Of a stretch of 64,000 nucleotides of DNA, positions 55,934-64,000 are shown piece after piece. Origin of the DNA: Amphiura filiformis (taxonomy: Eukaryota > Echinodermata > Ophiuroidea > Amphilepidida > Amphiuridae). The first letter of the stretch is position 1. Each line of letters starts with the position of its first letter. Location: contig NC_092631.1 in the NCBI RefSeq assembly GCF_039555335.1, positions 4,617,501 to 4,681,500 on the forward strand, given 5' to 3'. The translations under genes were made by a program, and so were the position numbers. The notes under the pieces were generated by a model. That model was given only the letters and a program-made list of their open reading frames with translations, made no database searches and had not been told where the DNA came from.

Positions 55934-56844
55934 TACAGAGTTCAACGATCGAGTACTTGCTAACATGTACCGTGGATGTCAGCTTGTATGTACACACATC
56001 GAGCGCGATGCTCCGTGCAGTTACATGTAATACGATCGGCGAGCTTAGTACACGCATTGTAGACGTTGGAATGAATCGCAATTTTTTTGTTATACCTCAT
56101 TCGTTTGGCTCGAAATTAAAAGGGGATAATGTGATCAGTGAAAACAAACATGTAAATAAGAATCTATACTTTATGCAAATCAAACATTATTGCTTTAAGT
56201 ACACCCTGGGACCGGGAGTACACCCGGGAAGTACATAGAGAATTTGGGCAGTGAGTTGTATAGTTAACCGTAGGTTTGTTAAATTTATTACAAATTTCTT
56301 CTTATAACTATAAAACAGGTGAGCTAGTCAGATATAGACGAATCCAACGAGCCAAGTCATGGTCAGGATTTGGTCGGCCATGAAGGGTCCCCGCATGCAC
56401 CACACCGGTGTAGTGACTGCCCAATTGGGTGGATTAAAGCCGCTTAAAATTCGATGTTAGATTCTTTTGTGTTGTATTCTGTCATTATTCTTTTGTCTAC
56501 GTGTAACACAGGTGATAGAATGCAGTTTAAAATACCCTCCAAGGCCGCATTATTTCACATTTTATGTGAGATTGAGCCGACGGGGACCCAACTTTGGCAG
56601 CCATTAAGGTATAGGAATGCGTGAATTTGGATTCGTTTTTGTATGCCAAGCTTGCACATGCTGCTTATTTGGTTGCGTAATGTTATCTATTTAATCAGTA
56701 ACTATTTGTGTCTATATTTTATATCTAATTATCTAAACTCCGTTGCGACGGAGTTTGCTTGCCTTGCAAACAACTAACCACGCCCGGGTAACCATGCCTG
56801 TGCGAGGCTCGTTGCATCTGTATAGGTGTATCTGATATACATGG
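55934..56844. other. 3' flank of the PGRP gene
   Basis: No gene recognised. On the minus strand an ATTAAA (56,690-56,695) lies about 150 bases beyond the PGRP stop and could serve as a polyadenylation signal. Confidence 0.4.
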
Positions 56845-57009
56845 TTAGTAATGAGGCCAGTTTTTAACATCATCATAGAGCTTGTCTCCAGGACACAAAG
56901 TTGTCCCCACATCTCGATGGCCTCTCAGTGTATAGCCTGACTTCAGCTTTCCAAGGGTCACGCCACACGCAATAGCTTTCTTGCCTGCATCTATGGCGGC
57001 TTGGCTTGG
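56845..57009 (-). CDS. Peptidoglycan recognition protein, last exon
   Basis: 165 nt in phase 0 after a TTCATTTCAG acceptor, ending with TAA. Reads PSQAAIDAGKKAIACGVTLG, KLKSGYTLRGHRDVGTTLCP, GDKLYDDVKNWPHY. This is the C-terminal end of the PGRP/amidase_2 domain. In this family the His of GHRD and the Cys of TxCPG are zinc ligands of the N-acetylmuramoyl-L-alanine amidases; both are present, so the enzyme may cleave peptidoglycan. The protein ends with the domain, as in short secreted PGRPs. Confidence 0.93.
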   Translation of the reverse strand, partial: PSQAAIDAGKKAIACGVTLGKLKSGYTLRGHRDVGTTLCPGDKLYDDVKNWPHY

Positions 57010-57261
57010 CTGAAATGAAGAAAACAAGGGTTATATAATCATCATATCACAGGTTAATCGAGAATCAACTTCATGACAATTCATTTGTCTTAAATGATCC
57101 TATTCTTTTATGTGTGAGGTCCATCACCACAGTATTAATGTTGGGCCTAAGTTCACTACAATAAGAACGTTCCCAAAAGACAATTTTTAGATAATTACTC
57201 CAGAGTCAGTTGCAGCCCAGTAGATCCGTAATCAAATCTCAGCCACCAAAGCAAATCTCTC
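57010..57261. other. PGRP intron, left part
   Basis: Ordinary intronic sequence; nothing recognised. Confidence 0.5.
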
Positions 57262-57474
57262 CAGGACCGGATTTGCCACAGGGCCAGATTAGCTAGGGCT
57301 CAGGGCCCAAGATGCAGGGGCCTCAAATTTGGGAGGATAAAAAAGAATGAAACTGAGTGGAAAAATGTATGTTATAGAGATGAGATGGGGTGGGTGGAGC
57401 ACGTGAATCTGGATAGCCAGGGGAACCTAAATTTTAGCCCGGCCCCGGGCAATGAAAAAGGTCAATCCGGTCCT
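57262..57474. mobile_element. Possible hAT-type MITE
   Basis: Left end CAGGACCGGATT, right end AATCCGGTCCTC. Interior GC-rich (CAGGGCCAGATTAGC, GGCCCCGGGC). No target duplication matched, so this is tentative. Confidence 0.45.
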
Positions 57475-57686
57475 CTAAAAAGGGCATATCTGTGAGTTCC
57501 TTTGAATGAGACAGATTTGACCTAGAAACTACAGTGACGTCATGATATGAATTGGCCAGCTTTGAAAGAATGGACTGCTAACACGTCAATGCACAGAAAG
57601 TATACTGTTGTTTTTATCAGAAAAAAACCCTGAATCAAGTATTACAAATTCATGGTTTTTACACATTAGCAGGCCGCTTCTTTATT

Positions 57687-58728
57687 ATACGAGGGTCATT
57701 CAAAGGTTCTACCTCCATCATCACATCTCTGTTATCTTACGTGCCAAAATATTCAAATTACGCATTATTACGAATTACGATTATACTCGTAAATCTTGGC
57801 TACAAAATAAAATTTATTTGACTAAAATATGATCTTTGATTGTTTAGATATGCTGGTTAAAGCGATTATTTGGTATTTTGGAAACGGTTAAAAACAGAAG
57901 CCGAATGTTTAGTATATTATTTAGCAAATTATAGCTTTGGATAATCTCCATAAAAATGTTTTAAGATGCGGTTTCCCAACTGCTTACTCAGGATAAATAT
58001 TTTGTTCCTATTTGAGCTCCCTGACATGCCTTGGGATGTCAAAATAAAATAAAACACGTTTTATATGAGAAGAAAGCATCGAAGGGTTCAAAAGACACAC
58101 GAATGCTAGTGAAATTTGCCAGATTTCGACAAGACCACGTTTAAGGGTAATTCGTAATTACGACCTTATTTTAAGCACTTGATTGAGTTTGTTAATTACT
58201 TTGTATATACTTGCAAAATACAAAAACTGTGCATAAGACTTATTTGATTTGAACTTATGAACCACTAATACGACATGAACCAGCAAGTGCTCACCCGATC
58301 GAAGTCAACAACCTAAGGAAAAGGGTCAATATGAAGGCTATTCTGACCATGTATCTGTTTTGTTGTGCAAAATACACCACACCCAGTAAAACTGTTCTAT
58401 CGGCAAGCATTAGATATTGGATAAATTATTTAAACAGAAATAAAGCTATTTAATCATTTTCAGAAATAAATCTGTAATGATTTTCACATAGATATGAGCA
58501 ATCTTTTTGATCAAAATTAGCCTTTCTTTTCAGACCGTTTCCGACATACTAAATCTGTATTCACTTTAACCAACACATCTTAACAACCAAAAATCACATT
58601 TTAATCAAATAACTTTTATTTTATAGCCAAGATTTAAGAACACAAGCATGGGTAATTTTAATTTCCTGGCACGTAAGATCACAGAGATGTGATGATGGAG
58701 GTAGATCTTTTTGAATGACCCTCGTATA
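57687..58728. mobile_element. Mariner-type non-autonomous element in the PGRP intron
   Basis: Inverted ends TACGAGGGTCATTCAAAGG and the inverse of TACGAGGGTCATTCAAAAAG, both followed by ATCTACC/TTCTACC and TCCATCATCACATCTCTGT. The arms continue for about 130 bases (TTACGTGCCA, TAAATCTTGGCTA). TA at each edge fits a mariner-type target. The 1 kb interior has no transposase. Confidence 0.85.
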
Positions 58729-59199
58729 TTAGTAAAATTCATATGCATATCAACTTGATGAGAAATACTTGGACTAAAAATAAAAAATGTATTTTAGATC
58801 AATTTCACCGTACGATCAGAATTTGAGCATAACATACCAATATTGTATTAAAATAGCTTTCCCAATTTTTCGTGTTGAAGGTCTAGCTTTACATACATCA
58901 ATGAACATCAAAAGAGTTCTCCGTCTGAGTGCTCACGTGTATGATAATGTAATGCTCGTGTGTGTTGTTAAGTTAATAGCGGTGTTTAATATTGTGATTT
59001 TTTTATTTGCCGTAATTTACCCTAAAAATGCCATTATGGTAAGGTTAAAAGGTTAAAATTTCACTACTTTTACCAAATTCAAAGTAAACCTGATACACAC
59101 AAGTCTAGTTGTTCATAGTATTCTGGAAAATTTGAAAGAACATTAATGTCGGAAATTTAATAACAACAACTAGAAGTATCACGATGGTTTGGAAACATA

Positions 59200-59253
59200 T
59201 AGACTCCTCCGCAACCAGTTACGCGTAACCAAACTGGCTGCGGAGGAGACTAC
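59200..59253. repeat. Hairpin, 17-bp arms
   Basis: CTCCTCCGCAACCAGTT and AACTGGCTGCGGAGGAG, separated by about 11 bases. One mismatch. Purpose unknown. Confidence 0.8.
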
Positions 59254-59770
59254 TATTCATATAATGACGTCATCAGTCTGCTGCATTGGAAATCAATTTC
59301 GCTTCGAACGCTGAAAAGGGCCGTACGAGCCAGCATGTTAGCAACACAATTTGTCCTTTTCAGGAGAAATACGAATAAAAAATTGAAACGAGTGTCAACT
59401 TGTAATGTAATAATTAAGCCTATGCTCTAGAATGGAGTTAATTTTTTTTTTTAAATAGATATACCCTTTAAAATGGACACCAACAATTGGGTCTTCTCTG
59501 TAGGCTCCTGATTATGAGTCTACCATCCTGGCCTGCAACTGGCTCTGGAGTTAAAGTTATCTTTGGGATGAAGGCTTTTTATTAAATTAGTAATTTCAGA
59601 CTTTTTCATTATTCTCGTATTATATCACCCCTGATACAGGTTAATAATGATCTATTGTGCCCTGGTAGGTAAGCTCACAGAATAAACGCAACTGTTACGA
59701 TCATGTACAGCTTTACTCTGCGATTGTATGACGTCACGGGTGGTATAATAAGAGACTACTGTATATTTAC

Positions 59771-59925
59771 CAATCTTGAGGTATATGATCCAATGTAAGC
59801 CCAGGCTAGACCGTCATCATTGTATCCAAGAGTATGTGCCCCCACGCGATCCCATCCTCGTCCCTCATAAATGTTTCCTTCTTCATCCACGAGAAAACTG
59901 TAGCCAATATCTGACCATGGAGGAT
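59771..59925 (-). CDS. Peptidoglycan recognition protein, penultimate exon
   Basis: 155 nt, entering after two-thirds of a codon and leaving in phase 0, which fits the exon at 57,009. Reads DPPWSDIGYSFLVDEEGNIY, EGRGWDRVGAHTLGYNDDGL, AWAYIGSYTSRL. The W-x-D-I-G-Y-x-F motif and EGRGW...GAH.....N are signatures of PGRPs; the Tyr of DIGY is a catalytic-site residue in amidases. The first exons, with the N-terminal His ligand and any signal peptide, were not found up to 64 kb and probably lie beyond the LINE to the right. Confidence 0.93.
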
Positions 59926-60600
59926 CTGAAATAGATGGAGAGAGCAGTGAAATACGTCTTTTGTACTTCATGTGTTACAGCTATTCGTCGTAGAAGTAGT
60001 GATGTAACAGGAATAATTATCATTGTGATTGCCATACATAAATATTCGCCTAGCTCCATTTCCCTGAAATATTTTGTTGTATATTATTGCATAATCAGGG
60101 TAATAGCAGCATTGATTTATTTCACCAAATATATCAAGGATAATCTAAAATCAACACATTTTCCAGACACGGTGGCGTAGCGTCATAGGAGACGGGCAAA
60201 AGCTCCACTACCCCAGCCTTTACATTTGACATAACCCATTTGGGGACAAACGTCACGCATGATTTATTTAAACTAAAAATGCAGATCTTCTACAGATTAC
60301 ATGGTAGCGTAATGAGACTTGATCATCGGCATCGACTATAGTTGGGGTCTATGAGGTAAACACCGATTTTGGGTCAAAGGTCATTAAGAGGTTTTTGGCA
60401 CATAACCAAATACCTTCAAAATGCTTCTTATCCTACAGATTACATGGTACAGAGATACGACTGTTTTTTAAAGGTTTTAAATCATCAGGTAATCTTTAAT
60501 TTGCAGAGTGGTTGCTTTTTGGATTGTTTTTGCCATTGGATGGGTGAAATATTCGGAGATTTCGATAAGATTTGAAATCGCTACCGGTGGACTTTCTTAG
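59926..60600. other. Sequence between the PGRP exon and the LINE
   Basis: I looked for an upstream PGRP exon (a Trp-Gly and His-His-Thr coding stretch on the minus strand) and found none. No other gene recognised. Confidence 0.5.
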
Positions 60601-60609
60601 TACAAGATG

Positions 60610-63600
60610 GCGTACGTGTCTGGCGCTATGGATATTATGGAGTAGACATCAGCACCGGACGGGCGTAGGGTAGCGGCGGATTGTGTGGGGTGACCTTTCA
60701 TCTTACTTCTGCTTCATTCTGTTCTGCATTTTTTGTGTGGTTACGGCTTCCGTAACTGTGAGTACACTATCTCTATTTATCATCACCTGGATGATGGTTC
60801 GACCGGCGACGCCATGGTCACATGACGAGCGAGTGGGAAGTGTAAACAATGGAAACGACCGGGGTATAAGATACGCATACAAGAGAGATTGTACAGACAT
60901 GACAGGTTTAAACTCAGAGTTCATGTTCATGTGCCTACTCATTGCTTTAATGAAGCAAATAAATCATTCATACAGGTATATAATGGTTCAAATAAACCAA
61001 ACAAATCTGCCTTATTGTATATATGTATGCTTGTCATAGTGCAGACCGACACCCAGTGTAGATGTAACTATGGGTTCCAGTACAAATGCTTCCGATTCCC
61101 AATTTCCCTGTCCCAAGTGTCACAAAGCGTGCTTGTGGGGGGAACGTGCGATATGCTGTGACCACTGTGATGGGTGGTATCATGTGGAGTGTTTGGGTAT
61201 GAATACTACAAACTTTGAAGTGTTTGCTGAGAACAGCAAGATAACTTGGATTTGTTGGAATTGTAATATGCCAAACTTTTCCAGTAGCTTATTTGAATCA
61301 GGGGTTATTGAACTTGCCAATAGTTACAGCACGCTGGAGTCACTGGATACAACAGATAAAACAGATGAAGATTTCTGTATTAGATCACCAATTGCAACAT
61401 CCTCTCCCCAAAACAAAAACACCACTAAAGAACGCATACAGGGGAACAAAGACAATAAAACTGGAACTAAAGAAAAGTCCAACAAAAGAAAACAAGCTAG
61501 TAAAAGAAATAACCGCCCGATAAAAACACTGGTCATAAATTTCCAAAGTGTACGAGATAAGGTAGCCGAGCTTACGGTGTGCCTGGAAACGCATGACCCG
61601 GATGTTGTTATCGGCACCGAAACTTGGTTGGGTCCAACACCCAAAGTAGTGAGGTTTTTCCATCAAATTATACGGTTATTAGAAAAGACAGAGAACCAAA
61701 TCAGAAAAATCTGAAATTTTATGGTTGTGTGTTAATTTGCTATTAAAAATGATATAATCGGTGCACAGTGTTGACAGCCAGTGTTATAAATATAAACTTA
61801 ATACTGGTATTTCACCGAACGCAAGAAAAGGAGGCCTGCCGTATCTGATTGGTAACCTGGGTGACATTCATTGGCCAACCCAGACCGTCAAACCCAGAGG
61901 CCAAAAAGTTGCTCTGTGTAAAGAGATGATAAATCTGGAAAACGATTTTGGCTTGGACCAGCTCATTGATAGACCAACAAGGAAGAAAAAACCTTAGACC
62001 ATTTCTTCACCTCAAATCCTACTTTGGTTGTCAAGGCAACAACCGTCACTGGGATGAGCGATCATGACGGCATTCTATCAGTCGTTATAGATATTTGTGC
62101 CGGGTATTTGTGTTAAAAAATCAAAACCACACCCTAGGAAGGTGTTTATGTACCACAGAGCTAACACCGAAGGTTTGAAGGCAGATGCACTGAAAATAAG
62201 TGAGGAATTTGAGCGTAAAAATCTTACAGTGACGGAGGCCAAAAAGTTGCTCTGTGTAAAGAGATGATAAATCTGGAAAACGATTTTGGCTTGGACCAGC
62301 TCATTGATAGACCAACAAGGAAGAAAAAAACCTTAGACCATTTCTTCACCTCAAATCCTACTTTGGTTGTCAAAGAAACAACCGTCACTGGGATGAGCGA
62401 TCACGACGGCATTCCATCAGTCGTTATAGATATTTGTGCCGGGTATTTGTGTTAAAAAATCAAAACCACACCCTAGGAAGGTGTTTATGTACCACAGAGC
62501 TAACACCGAAGGTTTGAAGGCAGATGCACTGAAAATAAGTGAGGAATTTGAGCGTAAAAATCTTACAGTGACGAATGCAGACGACCTATGGTGTGAGTTC
62601 AAGGTTAAGGTGCAAACATCAATTGAACAACACGTTCCGTCAAAAATAGTAAGGAAAAACAACACGACCCCTTGGATATCGCAAAAAATCAAGCGATATC
62701 AGAGACGTAAGCAGAGAGCGTACAACACAGCAGTTAAGAGAAACACACAGGAGGCCTGGAACAAGTATTACGAATTAAGAAAGTTTGTCAAAAAAGAAAC
62801 AAGAAGAGCTTACAGAAAACACATTCACGATACATGTTTGGAGTCTATAAAACATTTATAGTTTCATCAAGTCATTAAACAATGATAATACAGGAATTGC
62901 TGCCCTGAGAGAACCATCATCGGGGAATTTGGTTTCTGAAAGCAAACAAAAAGCTGACATTCTAAACAATCAATTCATGTCCCAATTCACTCAGGAGGAT
63001 TTGGAAAATATGCCTAAAATGCCTGATAGTGAAATTACTTCTATTCCGGATTTTGAGATCAACGAAGAAAGGGTGATCAAGTTGCTTGAAGAGCTGAATC
63101 AGAACAAGGCAACAGGACCAGACGGAATTTCCGCTAAATATCTGAAATTAACCGCAAAAGAAATTGGTTTGGCTTTAAAAATCATTTGTCAGCTTTCTTA
63201 TGATAGTGGAATTGTTCCCAGTGACTGGCTGATTTCAAACATTTCTCCGATTTTTAAAAAGAGGGACAAGACAAATCCAGCAAACTATAGATCTGTAAAT
63301 CTAACTTCCGTTAGCAGCAAGGTTTTTGAACATATCCTAAAATCTAACATCATGAAACATCTGGATAGTCATGGTATCTTGTGCGCAAATCAACATGGTT
63401 TTCGGAAAAACCATTCTTGCGAGACTCAGTTAATTAATACAATCCAAGAAATAGCTACCCACCTTGATCAAAAACAACAAGTTGATGTTATAATCATGGA
63501 TTTCGAAAAGGCGTTCGATAAGGCGCCGCACCAACGCTTGCTACTGAAGTTAGATAATTATGGTATTCGGGGAAAACACTCGAATGGACCAAGGCATTTT

Positions 63601-64000
63601 TAACACAACGGAAACAACGCGTTGTTGTGGACGGTCAGTGCTCGGATTGGGTAGACGTTAAATCTAGTGTCCCACAGGGCACAGTTACTGGCCCACTGGA
63701 CTTCCTCATTTTTATTAATGACTTGCCCCAGAACTTAACATCTTCTGTGAAATTATTCGCAGATGACTGCGTGGTTTATAGACAAATTAGCGGATCTGAG
63801 GATGCCGATATGTTACAAAAAGAACTGAACACACTCTCTGCATGGCAGTCTAAATGGCAAATGAAATTTAATGCCAAAAAATGTTTTGTCCTCAAAATTA
63901 CACATGCAAGAAAACAACTAGATTACAAATACACCTTAAACAATACTTTACTAGCAGAACTAAGAGAGTACCCATACCTGGGGGTAACATTGAACTCAAA
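60610..64000 (+). mobile_element. Decayed LINE of the CR1/L2 group with a PHD finger, cut by the window edge
   Basis: The 5' leader seems to start near 60,600. An open frame at 61,070-61,714 begins with a PHD-type zinc finger (FPCPKCHKACLWGERAICCD, HCDGWYHVECLGM, WICWNCNMPN) and ends in a cut-off endonuclease (LVINFQSVRDKVAELTVCLE, DVVIGTETWLG). Endonuclease remnants recur at 61,900-62,460 (DHFFTSNPTLVVK, MSDHDG). Reverse transcriptase follows at 62,930-64,000: KATGPDGISAKYLKL, ANYRSVNLTSVSSKVFEHI, DFEKAFDKAPHQRLL, and in another frame SSVPQGTVTGPLDFL and LFADDCVVYR. An internal deletion, a tandem duplication and at least one frameshift near 63,570 show it is dead. The clade is tentative. Confidence 0.88.
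61897..62572 (+). repeat. 338-bp tandem duplication inside the LINE
   Basis: Unit 61,897-62,234 is repeated at 62,235-62,572, both starting GAGGCCAAAAAGTTGCTCTG. A few substitutions and one A-run length difference separate them. The unit is not a multiple of three, so it disrupts the reading frame. Confidence 0.95.

Noticed and set aside
61070-61714. PHD-finger frame as a host chromatin gene
   Set aside because: It runs into endonuclease sequence in the same frame and is followed by LINE reverse transcriptase.

Overview
The window looks like a piece of an invertebrate animal genome. It is AT-rich, has long introns with GT-AG junctions, and holds one large secreted modular gene, part of an immune gene, and many mobile elements. 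The mix of CCP (sushi), HYR and GCC2/GCC3-type cysteine-rich exons, a peptidoglycan recognition protein and a BEL/Pao element points to a marine deuterostome, perhaps an echinoderm or hemichordate. The species cannot be fixed from the sequence alone.

Layout. 1-7.8 kb: a BEL/Pao LTR element (a fossil) on the + strand, entered part-way from the left edge. 7.8-15.0 kb: no host gene; MITE-like repeats, two hAT-type elements with clean 8-bp target duplications, a tandem foldback repeat, and a cluster of nuclear-receptor-type half-sites inside a MITE. 15.0-45.7 kb: one host gene on the minus strand, traced exon by exon from a signal peptide at 43.1 kb to a stop codon at 15.0 kb. 45.7-56.8 kb: intergenic, with MITEs and a decayed LINE on the minus strand (49.4-52.1 kb). 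56.8-59.9 kb: the last two exons of a peptidoglycan recognition protein gene (minus strand) with a mariner-type MITE in the intron. 60.6-64.0 kb: a decayed LINE of the PHD-endonuclease-reverse transcriptase type (+), running off the right edge.

The main result is the 15-43 kb gene. I reconstruct 23 coding exons and about 1,806 residues: signal peptide, CCP, HYR, CCP, a CCP split by 17 copies of a 19-residue Thr/Pro-rich repeat, five more CCPs, a domain with a furin-type RRRR site, a run of GCC2/GCC3-like cysteine-rich exons, three CCPs, a second copy of the furin-site domain and a short final cysteine-rich exon. Nearly every junction is phase 1, so the model fits exon shuffling and polydom/SVEP1-like architecture, but with no von Willebrand A, EGF or pentraxin domain. 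The only reading-frame problem is one extra base in a four-base homopolymer.

Two observations deserve a second look. First, a MITE in one intron of this gene carries two units of the same 57-bp repeat that codes for the Thr/Pro array, in the opposite orientation. Second, a 1.36-kb direct duplication in another intron has copies that, by eye, differ only in homopolymer lengths, so it is either very young or an assembly artefact.
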